Assembly: GCF_009720865.1 (NCBI RefSeq)
Contig: NZ_WNLA01000020.1
Coordinates: forward strand, 62,001 to 126,000
Direction of reading: 5' to 3'
Length of the DNA: 64,000 nucleotides
Source of the DNA: Pseudoduganella ginsengisoli
GTDB taxonomy: Bacteria; Pseudomonadota; Gammaproteobacteria; Burkholderiales; Burkholderiaceae_D
Shown one piece after another: positions 45,525 to 53,418 of the stretch. Under the pieces are notes generated by a model that worked only from the letters and a program-made list of their open reading frames with translations, was not told the origin of the DNA and made no database searches. The stretch's first letter is position 1. Every line of letters begins with the position of its first letter. The translations under genes and the position numbers were made by a program.

Positions 45525-46751
45525 CTATGCAGCCGATGCCGCAGCCGGCGCGTCTTCGCGCGGCTGGCTGGCGACCCAGCGCAGCAGTTCGCGGCCGAAT
45601 ACGCGGATGCGGGCCGTCTCGACCTGGCGCCGTTTATACGCCTCATGACTGGCTGGACCGCTGAGGCTGCGGTCGTGGCTGGCCTTGTCCATCAGCTGGA
45701 TTTCATATTCAAAGAAGAAGCCTACATCATAATCCGGTTCGGCCGGCGCTTCGACGCCATCTTGCGCCGCATACGCGGGCAGGCTGGCGCCTCCCACGTC
45801 GTCCGCGTGCAAATGTATCATTTTGCGGACAGTGACCTGGATACTGGAAAAACCTTCGCCGCTGTGCGGGTTGTCGCTGCGCGTCTGTTCCTTGGCAATG
45901 GCAGCCAGTTCCAGGTCCATTTGCTGCAGCAATTCGGCCGGGTAGTCGTCGCAGCGCTCCAGCTGCGCGCGGTACTTGGTGAACACGGTTTTGGCGGCAT
46001 CCATGTCCAGCAGCGTGTTGCGCGTGCGCTGGCTATCCACGTTGGTCACGGACAGCAAGTGCGCGTGCTGCAAGGTTTGCAGCGCCAGCAGGCATTCAAA
46101 GCGGGTATTGAAAATCATGCGCACGCCCAGGTGGTCGTACACGTCGGCCGCCAGGTAAGCAGCTTTTTGCAGCAGCTTCAGCAAGATACTGTTGCGGCCT
46201 TTGTTGTTTTTGCGGTCGAAGTGCAGCAGCGGCAGGCACGCGCCGTCGTAGCGCAGGTAAAAGTGGCCATCTTCGCAGTGGATCAATTCATCCAGGGTGG
46301 CAAACACTTGTTCGCGGATGGTGTTGAAGTGCCGCAGCTTCAAGTTATTGTCGATGTAGAAGATGCCATGCATGACTTTCAGCACGGCGCACGACCACAT
46401 GCGCAACGTATCGGCTTGCATGCCCCGCCGCGATGCATACACGAGCAATTGCAGCGGGTCGTCAGGGTGGCGCACGGCGTCTGGAATCAGATTATGCTGC
46501 CACGGTTCCAGGAAGGTATTGGTAATAAACGCCACGGCTTCGCGGTGCGCGCGGGCGATGACGCCGGGCGCGGCAGGCTGGTCCAGGTCGAAACCGTATT
46601 CCAGCACGAACTGGCGCGCATCGTGCAGGTTGCGCAGTGCGAGGCCCTCCAGGTCGATTGCCGACACGCCGCTGGCGATGGCGTTGAGGTAGCCCCAATT
46701 CAGTGAAAACTTGCGCGCGCCGCCGTTGAGCGATGCATGAATTTCTGTCAT
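45525..46751 (-). CDS. Divergent RelA/SpoT-like (NTase-fold) protein
   Basis: The 408-residue protein has no exported or membrane segment. Its C-terminal two thirds carry, in the right order, motifs that look like an alarmone synthetase: RKNNKGRNSILLKL at 180-193 (compare RxKxxxSIxxKM), DVYDHLGVRMIF at 203-214 (DxxGxRI), GEGFSSIQVTVR at 298-309 (GYrSlHttV), FEYEIQLMD at 347-355 (VEvQIRT) and SGPASHEAYKRRQ at 364-376 (GxAxHxxYK). A long insert separates the second and third blocks. I did not recognise the protein by name. Whether it makes (p)ppGpp is unknown; no HD hydrolase domain is visible. It heads an operon with two solute-binding proteins. Confidence 0.72.
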   Translation of the reverse strand: MTEIHASLNGGARKFSLNWGYLNAIASGVSAIDLEGLALRNLHDARQFVLEYGFDLDQPAAPGVIARAHREAVAFITNTFLEPWQHNLIPDAVRHPDDPLQLLVYASRRGMQADTLRMWSCAVLKVMHGIFYIDNNLKLRHFNTIREQVFATLDELIHCEDGHFYLRYDGACLPLLHFDRKNNKGRNSILLKLLQKAAYLAADVYDHLGVRMIFNTRFECLLALQTLQHAHLLSVTNVDSQRTRNTLLDMDAAKTVFTKYRAQLERCDDYPAELLQQMDLELAAIAKEQTRSDNPHSGEGFSSIQVTVRKMIHLHADDVGGASLPAYAAQDGVEAPAEPDYDVGFFFEYEIQLMDKASHDRSLSGPASHEAYKRRQVETARIRVFGRELLRWVASQPREDAPAAASAA

Positions 46752-46898
46752 TTCTTTATGCCATCAGCCCTGTCTGATAAGAAAGTATCGCAGCCTGCCT
46801 GGCGGCGGTCAATCAATGTCGATTCTGCGCTGCAGCATGGTTAATGCCAATAAATGTTTGGCGGAATCTGCAAGATCCCGTGCAGCTGTACGGCAGCA

Positions 46899-48290
46899 TC
46901 AGGCGGCCACAGCATCCACGATACTGCAATTGCGGCCGGCCTGCTTAGCCTGGTAGAGTGCGCGGTCTGCGCGGGCCGCCACAGCGTCCGCCGTGTCGTT
47001 TACGCCGGTAAACGAAGCGATGCCGATACTGACCGTCACGGACACGCGCTGGTCTGCCACGGCAATTTCCAGTTCCTCCAGCTTGCCCCGCAAGCGCTCC
47101 AGGAAGGGGCGGGCTTGCGTGCCGCTGCATTCCGGCAGCAAGATGGCAAATTCTTCGCCGCCCACACGGGCCGGGGTATCAATCATGCGGCAATTGTCGC
47201 GCAATACCGTGGCGACGGCGTCGAGCACGCGGTCGCCAACCGCATGGCCATGGCAATCGTTGATGGCTTTAAAGTGGTCGAGGTCCAGCATGGCGATGGC
47301 ATAAGGTTTGCCGCTGCGCAGTGACCGCTGGTGTTCCAGCTGGACTTTGGGCATGAACAGGCGACGGTTCGGCAAGCCTGTCAATGCGTCGTGTTCCGCC
47401 GCGTCTTGCCACTGCTGGCGCGTGCGTTCGGAATGCTCCAGCTGGCCGCGCTGCAATGCGGCGCCCAGCAAGGTCAACGCGCTGGAAAAAGCCAATGCTG
47501 CGACGCGAAACGCGGTATCGGAAGCTGTTGTCTGGGCCGCAAAGGCTGGATGGGCAGCGGAAGCCATGACACCCACGATCGTCAGGGCCGTGACGGCTGT
47601 GATACCCAGCAGGCTGGTATGGAATGACAACACCAGCAACACGGGGACAATGAAGTATTCCATGCCCGGCATGCCGGCCCGTGATGCCAGCAACAGCGCC
47701 AGGACGGCGGCAATGGCGGCCAGCAATGGATGCGCCTGCAGCGGTGGCGCGGTATGGCGCTGGCGCCAGCCCTGATAGGCGGGGTAGACCAGCAACAGCC
47801 CCAGGCTGTCGGCCAGCACCAGCACGCGGGCCAGCGCACCGGCTTCGCTCCACGGCAGATAGCCGCCCGCCGCCAGGTTCGCCGCCAGCAAAACGCTGGA
47901 CACCGCTGTCGGTATCAGGCACACGTACAGGATAAAGGGCAGCAAGTCCGCCGCTCGCGCCAGGCCGCCAGGCAGCATACGGCGGAACATGTGCATGGCC
48001 AGCACGCCAGCCAGGCCATCGGTCATGGCCGCCAGCATGGTGTGGGCCAAATGCGCCGGTGAAGTGGCGGCGGCCATGCCGTCAAAATTCGCCGCCAGGC
48101 TGGCTACGACAATAAACGGTACGGCGCGCCATCCCCATTGCAGGCACATGGCCAGGGCGATGCCCGATGGCAGCCACAGCAGTGTGAGGTTGGAAGGTTT
48201 CAGTGCAAAAATCGCCATGCCGAAACGGGCCAGCGCAAAGTAGGCGAGGGCGGCTGCAATGAGACCGGCGGGAGATTTTGCTGCGTTCAT
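46899..48290 (-). CDS. MASE1-GGDEF diguanylate cyclase
   Basis: The 463-residue protein has an N-terminal MASE1 membrane sensor of about eight helices (KPSNLTLLWLPSGIALAMCL is the family signature). A GGDEF domain follows with ARVGGEEFAIL near residue 377 and an RxxD inhibitory site (RMID) five residues before it. GGEEF is an active variant, so it should synthesise c-di-GMP at the inner membrane. ATG 48290 is chosen because the MASE1 domain begins shortly after; the open frame before it has no domain or ribosome-binding site. Confidence 0.9.
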   Translation of the reverse strand: MNAAKSPAGLIAAALAYFALARFGMAIFALKPSNLTLLWLPSGIALAMCLQWGWRAVPFIVVASLAANFDGMAAATSPAHLAHTMLAAMTDGLAGVLAMHMFRRMLPGGLARAADLLPFILYVCLIPTAVSSVLLAANLAAGGYLPWSEAGALARVLVLADSLGLLLVYPAYQGWRQRHTAPPLQAHPLLAAIAAVLALLLASRAGMPGMEYFIVPVLLVLSFHTSLLGITAVTALTIVGVMASAAHPAFAAQTTASDTAFRVAALAFSSALTLLGAALQRGQLEHSERTRQQWQDAAEHDALTGLPNRRLFMPKVQLEHQRSLRSGKPYAIAMLDLDHFKAINDCHGHAVGDRVLDAVATVLRDNCRMIDTPARVGGEEFAILLPECSGTQARPFLERLRGKLEELEIAVADQRVSVTVSIGIASFTGVNDTADAVAARADRALYQAKQAGRNCSIVDAVAA

Positions 48291-48389
48291 GGCGCTTAGC
48301 CTGGGCCGGTCATAGGGGGACGGGTATGTACTGGATTGTAGTAAACAGATTGATGCCGGGCAAGCAGATTGCAACCCCGGCGTGGCGGG

Positions 48390-48429
48390 AAAGTAAAGAC
48401 GCCGCAGCGCGCATACGTGCGCTGCGGCG
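48390..48429 (-). terminator. Rho-independent terminator after the small exported protein gene
   Basis: An 11-bp perfect stem (48400-48410 with 48419-48429) and an 8-nt loop lie 28 bp beyond the leftward gene's stop. On the minus strand the stem is followed by TCTTTACTTT. Confidence 0.75.
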
Positions 48430-48457
48430 GCGGTAACGGATCAGGCAGCGGACTGTA

Positions 48458-48823
48458 TTAGCGTTCGATACGCGGCTCGCCAGGTGGCGTTTCACGGTCA
48501 GGCTGGCCCGGTACATCTTGCGTAACCGGCGGAGGGACTTCCGTGCCGCTGCCGGTCACACCGGCAGCGCCGCTGGCGCCCATGCTGGACGTGGTGCTGT
48601 CATATGGCTGGGTATCCGCGGAGCGGTGCTTCTTGCCATGCTTCTTGTGCTTGGGCTTGGCGTATAAGCGGTCAGCCGCGGTGGGCGGGCCCTGGTCGGT
48701 TTCCATGACGTCGAAGGCGCGTGAATCGCTGGGGTTGCGCGGGTTGACTTGCTGCGCACCCGCCTGGGCGGCGCTGCCTGCGGCCAGGACGGCGGCCAGC
48801 AGTAAAGTAGCTTTGGTACTCAT
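48458..48823 (-). CDS. Small exported low-complexity protein
   Basis: The 121-residue product has a signal peptide (STKATLLLAAVLAAGSAAQAGAQ). A charged segment (KPKHKKHGKKHRSAD) and a proline-rich end (EVPPPVTQDVPGQPDRETPP) follow. There is no recognisable domain; Lys/His-rich secreted proteins of this kind are common in Oxalobacteraceae and uncharacterised. GCAGGAG six bases upstream fixes ATG 48823 over the two earlier ATGs. Between here and the next gene (48824-49009) I see only promoter-type sequence. Confidence 0.7.
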   Translation of the reverse strand: MSTKATLLLAAVLAAGSAAQAGAQQVNPRNPSDSRAFDVMETDQGPPTAADRLYAKPKHKKHGKKHRSADTQPYDSTTSSMGASGAAGVTGSGTEVPPPVTQDVPGQPDRETPPGEPRIER

Positions 48824-49009
48824 GGGCATCTCCTGCAACAGTGTTCGAGTGCACATTATTCAACCAGGGCAGCGCGCACCGGGTAGGACTACGCCTTGTG
48901 GCCCGGTCGGAGAACAGCGGGTCTGGTGTTGAAAAAAATGCATTGTTGTGCTCGCATTAACGAGTTTTGTCGGTTAAGGTGGTAGACATATCCAGACAGG
49001 GAGACCGCC

Positions 49010-50110
49010 ATGCTGAATGAATTTGTACTGACCCATCAGGATGAACTGGCCCGGCGCTGCGGCGCCCGTGTCTATCAGCGCAATCCAGGCACTGCAACGA
49101 ATGTCATGCAGGGAATCGAGACCTTTATCCGGCAACTCGTTGCCACGCTACAAACCGAAGAGGAGGGGGCACGGCAAAAAAATTTCCAGCTGGTGGGAGA
49201 CAAAGGCGGCGTGGAAATGCGCAGCGACATCGGCGATGCGGCCGCACTCACGGGCAAAGACTTGCTCCGCCAGGGAATGCAAATCCATGAAGTGGTGCAC
49301 CATTACGGCGACGTGTGCCAGGCCATCACGGACATGGCCATTGAGCATGGCGTACAAGCGTCCGTTGATGAATACCGCATCCTGAACCGCTGTCTCGACA
49401 ATGCCATTGCCCATGCCGTCTCCGAGTTCAGTTTTCACCGCGATGCAGTCACCGCGCAGGAAAGCGTGCTGCTGTCGAACGCCCGTACCGGCGAGTTCCT
49501 GCTAGAGTTGCGCAAGCTGCTGGGAACGGCCAGCCTCGCGTTTTCCGCCACGCGCACGGGTAGTTTGCCGGTGAACGGCGCCACCGGCGCAATCCTGGAA
49601 CGTACCTTGCAGCAGATCGGCAAATTGATAGAAGATTTTTCCGCCGACTTGCTGGGGGCCCCGTCAGCCAATATGCTGGAAGTCTTTTCGCTGTCAGGCT
49701 TGATCGAAGAGGTTGCGACAACGGCAGCGCCTGCCGCGCGGGATTACGCCTGTCCTCTGGCCGTGCCGCCGGTGGACCGCGCGCTGGGCTTGCGCGGCAA
49801 CCGCGATTTGATTTTTGCCGCACTGGTGAACTTGCTGCAGCGTGCATTTGCATTTTACCCGCCCGCTGCGGAAGTCACGCTGACTGCCTATGCGTCGGGT
49901 GAGCGCATCCGCATTGATATCCTGAGCCAATGCGGAGCAGCGCCGGATGGCGCGGCGCCAGGGGCGCCGGACAATAGCAAAGGCCACGAGACGGACTTGG
50001 CGCTGGCCCGGCGATTCGTGGCATCCAGTGACGGCGTCATCACCACGCGCGTACTGGACGGTGCGTACATGTTTGCCATCAGCCTGCCGCGCCACGCGAT
50101 GCCGACGTGA
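49010..50110 (+). CDS. Degenerate sensor histidine kinase-like protein
   Basis: The 366-residue protein has an RsbR/GAF-like N-terminal helical sensor (residues 1-150). A dimerisation region follows in which the expected H-box (HELRNLLNTA in relatives) reads LLELRKLLGTA, with Leu165 in place of the phospho-accepting histidine. The C-terminal ATPase-like domain keeps an N-box-like LIFAALVNLLQRA, but G1 is weak (QCGAAPDG) and G2 reads GHETDLALARRF instead of GTGLGL. It cannot autophosphorylate in the usual way and may act as a binding partner for another kinase or regulator. AGGGAG precedes the ATG. Confidence 0.72.
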   Translation: MLNEFVLTHQDELARRCGARVYQRNPGTATNVMQGIETFIRQLVATLQTEEEGARQKNFQLVGDKGGVEMRSDIGDAAALTGKDLLRQGMQIHEVVHHYGDVCQAITDMAIEHGVQASVDEYRILNRCLDNAIAHAVSEFSFHRDAVTAQESVLLSNARTGEFLLELRKLLGTASLAFSATRTGSLPVNGATGAILERTLQQIGKLIEDFSADLLGAPSANMLEVFSLSGLIEEVATTAAPAARDYACPLAVPPVDRALGLRGNRDLIFAALVNLLQRAFAFYPPAAEVTLTAYASGERIRIDILSQCGAAPDGAAPGAPDNSKGHETDLALARRFVASSDGVITTRVLDGAYMFAISLPRHAMPT

Positions 50111-50117
50111 CAGCCCG

Positions 50118-50879
50118 TCACACCTGGCTGAATCCGCCATCGGCCACCAATTCCACGCCATTGACATAGCTGGCGGCGGGCGACGCGAGGAACAGCACGG
50201 CGGCAGCAATTTCTTCCGCGTCGGCCATGCGGCCAGCGGGCGACATGTGCGCGAGCATTTGCGATACCCCTTCGATTTGCGCGTCGTTCATGGCCAGGCC
50301 CGTCTGCAGGATCGGCGTGCGGGTCACGCCAGGGCTGATGGCGTTGACGCGGATGCGGCGCTCTTTCAAGTCGCTGGCCCACGAACGGGCAAATGAACGC
50401 ACGGCAGCTTTCGACGCGTTGTACAGGCTCAGGTTCGGCATGCCGAGATTGCCGGCAATGGACGCATTGAGTACGACGGCGGCGCCATCGTTCAGCAACG
50501 GCAGCAAGGTTTGCACGGTAAAGAACACGCCTTTGACATTGATGTCGAACAGCGTGCTGTACGCAGCGGGCGACGTATCGCCAAACGCATTGTTGGTGGC
50601 CACACCGGCATTGGCGAACAGGACGTCGAGGCGGTCGCCGCGCTGGGCAATGGCGGCGTGCAGTTGCGCGAGGCTGGCGGCGTCGGCGCTATCCGCTGCA
50701 ACGGGGAGAGCGCGCTCGCCCAGGGTGGCGGCAGCGCTGTGCAATTTATCGTGGTCGCGGCCCGTGATGTAGACGCGGCGGGCGCCCTGTGCCAAGAAGG
50801 CTTGTGCGGTAGCGAAGCCGATGCCGGACGACGCGCCCGTGACCAGTGCGGTTTTTTGCTCGAATGGGAGGGTTGCCAT
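50118..50879 (-). CDS. SDR-family oxidoreductase
   Basis: The 253-residue classical SDR has LVTGASSGIGFATAQAF, LFANAGVATNNAFGD, VLNASIAG and catalytic YNASKAAVRSFARSW, and ends in YVNGVELVADGGFSQV, as most FabG-like SDRs do. AAGGAC before ATG 50879 supports the start. It is divergent from a LysR-family gene with two short palindromes between, so it is probably that regulator's target. Confidence 0.88.
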   Translation of the reverse strand: MATLPFEQKTALVTGASSGIGFATAQAFLAQGARRVYITGRDHDKLHSAAATLGERALPVAADSADAASLAQLHAAIAQRGDRLDVLFANAGVATNNAFGDTSPAAYSTLFDINVKGVFFTVQTLLPLLNDGAAVVLNASIAGNLGMPNLSLYNASKAAVRSFARSWASDLKERRIRVNAISPGVTRTPILQTGLAMNDAQIEGVSQMLAHMSPAGRMADAEEIAAAVLFLASPAASYVNGVELVADGGFSQV

Positions 50880-50926
50880 GATGGTCCTTAGTTGAATTGT
50901 TTGAAAGACCAGTATCGAGGATGTGC

Positions 50927-50967
50927 ATTGTGCGAACAATCGGCATAATGCTCATTAATCTGATGAG
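50927..50967. promoter_or_regulatory. Two palindromes in the SDR/LysR intergenic region (candidate LysR sites)
   Basis: ATTGT-GCGA-ACAAT (50927-50940) and CTCAT-TAATCTG-ATGAG (50951-50967) lie between the divergent start codons. The second contains the T-N11-A core of LysR-type operators and sits 12 bp before the lysR-family start codon, as expected for autorepression. Confidence 0.45.
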
Positions 50968-50979
50968 AAATTTTCACCA

Positions 50980-51861
50980 ATGAATGTTGACTTGAATGGG
51001 CTTGACGCGTTTGTCCGCGTGGCGCAAAGCCGCAGTTTCCGCAAAGCCGCAGCCGGCATGGGCGTATCGCCGTCCGCGCTGAGCCATGCAATCGGCAAGC
51101 TGGAGCACGACCTTGGCGTGCGGCTGTTGAACCGCACCACGCGCAGCGTCAGTCCCAGCCCGGCCGGCGCGCAATTGCTGGCGCGGCTGCAGCCGGCGCT
51201 GGCCGATGTGGCGGCAGCGCTCGATGAATTGAATGAGGAACGCAGCGCGCCCCGCGGGCGCTTGCGGCTGAACGTGCCGCGCGCCGCCGCGCAACTGGTG
51301 CTGGCGCCTGTGCTGGCGCGCTGGCGCGAACACTGTCCGGACGTGGCGCTGGAAATTGCAGCCAATGACGCCGTCGTCGATATCGTCGAACAGGGCTTCG
51401 ATGCCGGCATGCGCTTTGGCGAATTGCTGCAGCAAGATATGGTGGCGGTCCCGGTCGGGCCGGATATCCGCTTTGCCGTGTGCGCATCGCCGGATTATCT
51501 GAAGCGTCATGGTGCGCCTTCGACGCCGCAAGAGTTGGCGGCGCATGAATGCCTGCAAGTGCGCTTCCCCAGCGGCGCGCTGTTTAAATGGGAATTCCGG
51601 CATGGCGGCCAGCCCTTGTCCGTGGCAACCAGCGGTAGCCTGGCCATGGATGATTTGCCGGGGCTGCTGCAGGCTGCGCTCGATGGCGCGGGCTTGTGCT
51701 ACACGTACGAAGCGTATGCGGCGCCGTGGGTGGCGCAGGGCAGGCTGGTTTATGTCATGCAGGAGTGGATGCCGCCTGCTGAACGTATGTTTTTGTATTA
51801 CCCCAGCGGGCGGCATATGAGCGCCGCGCTGCGGGCGCTGGTGGACTTTTTGAAGGGTTAG
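50980..51861 (+). CDS. LysR-family transcriptional regulator
   Basis: The 293-residue protein has the N-terminal LysR helix-turn-helix (LDAFVRVAQSRSFRKAAAGMGVSPSALSHAIGKLEHDLGVRLLNRTTRSVS). A substrate-binding domain follows with the family's DAGMRFGELLQQDMVAVPVG and VCASPDYLKRHGAP. It belongs to the branch that usually controls a divergent oxidoreductase, here the SDR gene at 50118. The inducer is unknown. Confidence 0.9.
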   Translation: MNVDLNGLDAFVRVAQSRSFRKAAAGMGVSPSALSHAIGKLEHDLGVRLLNRTTRSVSPSPAGAQLLARLQPALADVAAALDELNEERSAPRGRLRLNVPRAAAQLVLAPVLARWREHCPDVALEIAANDAVVDIVEQGFDAGMRFGELLQQDMVAVPVGPDIRFAVCASPDYLKRHGAPSTPQELAAHECLQVRFPSGALFKWEFRHGGQPLSVATSGSLAMDDLPGLLQAALDGAGLCYTYEAYAAPWVAQGRLVYVMQEWMPPAERMFLYYPSGRHMSAALRALVDFLKG

Positions 51862-51866
51862 CAGGA

Positions 51867-53087
51867 TTAGCGGGTCATGTGCACGGGTGTCATGGTGCGC
51901 ACGTAAAACAGCACGTCCCAGTTCTGGCCGAGCCGGCCGGTCATAGGTTCTGCATAGTCAAAGCTCGATTGGGGAAGCGTGACCGGCGATGTCGCGGATA
52001 GGCCCAGCAATGCCTTGCCGCTGTCCGCTAACTGTGCTTCCAGGCTGCCCGGTACGGGCTTGGGAATTTTGAATGGCTGCATGCTGGCAAATTCCACCAC
52101 GTCGCCATCGGCTGCCGTGAATTGCGCGACCTTGTAATCGCTGCCCCAGTGGCGAAACATGACTTCACCCGCCTGCAAATTTTCCGGCGTTCGCTGGAAG
52201 CCTTTGGCCACGTGGATCGTGTGCGCCCACACGACGATTTTTTTACCTTTGAAGAGCGTATCGGCCAGCCAGATGGCGTTGTCGCCCATGGCATTGTCGC
52301 GCTGGTAGTTTTTATCGCCGCTCCAGTACGTGGCAGCTTGCGCCTGCACACTGCGGCTGACGCGGCACCACCATGCGGCGCCGCCAACCGAGGCGTCCTT
52401 GCTGGCGCACAGCGCGTTATCGATGGCGGCTGCATGGCGTTCAAATGCCGCGCGTGCTTCAGCGTTTGGCGCCGCGCGGTTCATGGCGAACAGCGGCTGC
52501 GCGGCCTGCCGGTACGCATTCCAGCCCGGTCCTGTGGAAAGTGCTGGCGCCTGTTTTGCAAGGAAGGCTTGCAGGCCGGGCAGCAAATCGCTGATGCTCA
52601 ATGCACCCGTGTGCTGGCTGTCGATGCCTGCCAGCGCCATCGGTTTGCCCAGCGCACGCTGGTGGTCCAGGTATTGCAGCAGCATGCGGCCTTCCGCGCT
52701 TTTCGCGTACATGTAAAACACGTTGCCGGGCGCCATGTCGTCGAGCTTTTCCCCTTGTTCCATGCGGGTAGCCAAACGGCCCATGTCGTAAAAACCGCTT
52801 TCCAACAACAGCACGTCAAAGCCCATATGCTCGTGCAGGTATTTGACGAGGCGGGTCTTCAACAAGAATTCTTCCGCACCGCCGTGCGTTTGCTCGCCCA
52901 GCGCCACCACGCGGGCATTGCCGATGGCTTGCGCGAAGGGTTGTAAATCGCGGTCATCGGCATGGTCTGGCTGGATGCTGGCCAGTGGCCATTGGGTAAT
53001 GCCGGGGATGTCTGCTGCGTGCGTTGCCGTGATCAGGCCGGCTGCCAGCAGAGCGGCAGCGCACCGGGATTTGAAACCAATTTCCAT
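51867..53087 (-). CDS. Erythromycin esterase family protein, exported
   Basis: The 406-residue protein has a signal peptide (CAAALLAAGLITATHA). The erythromycin esterase domain is marked by VVALGEQTHGGAEEF, LVKYLHEHMGFDVLLLESGFYD, VVWAHTIHVAKG and MGDNAIWLADTLF, which carry the conserved Glu/His residues. Family members hydrolyse macrolide lactones or other esters; many chromosomal members have no known resistance role. GGAG six bases upstream selects ATG 53087; ATG 53099 is possible. Longer open sequence upstream merely crosses the palindromic element. Confidence 0.85.
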   Translation of the reverse strand: MEIGFKSRCAAALLAAGLITATHAADIPGITQWPLASIQPDHADDRDLQPFAQAIGNARVVALGEQTHGGAEEFLLKTRLVKYLHEHMGFDVLLLESGFYDMGRLATRMEQGEKLDDMAPGNVFYMYAKSAEGRMLLQYLDHQRALGKPMALAGIDSQHTGALSISDLLPGLQAFLAKQAPALSTGPGWNAYRQAAQPLFAMNRAAPNAEARAAFERHAAAIDNALCASKDASVGGAAWWCRVSRSVQAQAATYWSGDKNYQRDNAMGDNAIWLADTLFKGKKIVVWAHTIHVAKGFQRTPENLQAGEVMFRHWGSDYKVAQFTAADGDVVEFASMQPFKIPKPVPGSLEAQLADSGKALLGLSATSPVTLPQSSFDYAEPMTGRLGQNWDVLFYVRTMTPVHMTR

Positions 53088-53160
53088 ACCAGTCTCCATA
53101 TTTGAATACCAAATTAATACCAATATTTGAAGGGTAGCATGAAAATCCGGATGGCGCGTG

Positions 53161-53340
53161 GTAGGTTGTGTCCTCCTCAAGTCTGTCTGGTAAACCGTCT
53201 GTGTATCCTTCTGTTTTGGTCTGCTTCTTTCTTTCACGGTCTGTCTTTTCAAAACGCAGAACAAAGGGAGCAAGAACAGACAGAAAAAGACATGAGAACA
53301 GACCATTCGCCAGACAGACTTTGAGGGGACACCCCGCCCA
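53161..53340. repeat. 180-bp imperfect palindromic element (MITE-like or structured)
   Basis: The non-coding stretch 53088-53418 contains a long inverted repeat centred near 53250. AAGTCTGTCTGG (53179-53190) is the exact complement of CCAGACAGACTT (53310-53321), and flanking TGTCC.CCTCAA/TTGAGGGGACA extends it to about 30 nt per side with small gaps. Inside, GTCTG units on the left (53196, 53219, 53239) face CAGAC units on the right, so weaker pairing continues towards the centre. The composition is unlike the neighbouring genes. I see no open frame or T tract at its ends; it may be a small non-autonomous element or a structured transcript. Confidence 0.6.
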
Positions 53341-53418
53341 GCGATTGGTCGGTTGGTGCGGGAACTTTTTATTGAAATGGCTGTCTAAAGGAGTGCATAC
53401 CTGCTAAGGAGAACCAGC

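Noticed and set aside
51867..53087. Acquired macrolide-resistance gene
   Set aside because: The product is an erythromycin-esterase family member, but it is chromosomal in context, has the local base composition and no adjacent integron or transposon, so a resistance role is not supported.
53088..53306. Longer N-terminus for the erythromycin-esterase protein
   Set aside because: The open frame simply runs through the palindromic element; GGAG and a signal peptide at 53087 mark the real start.
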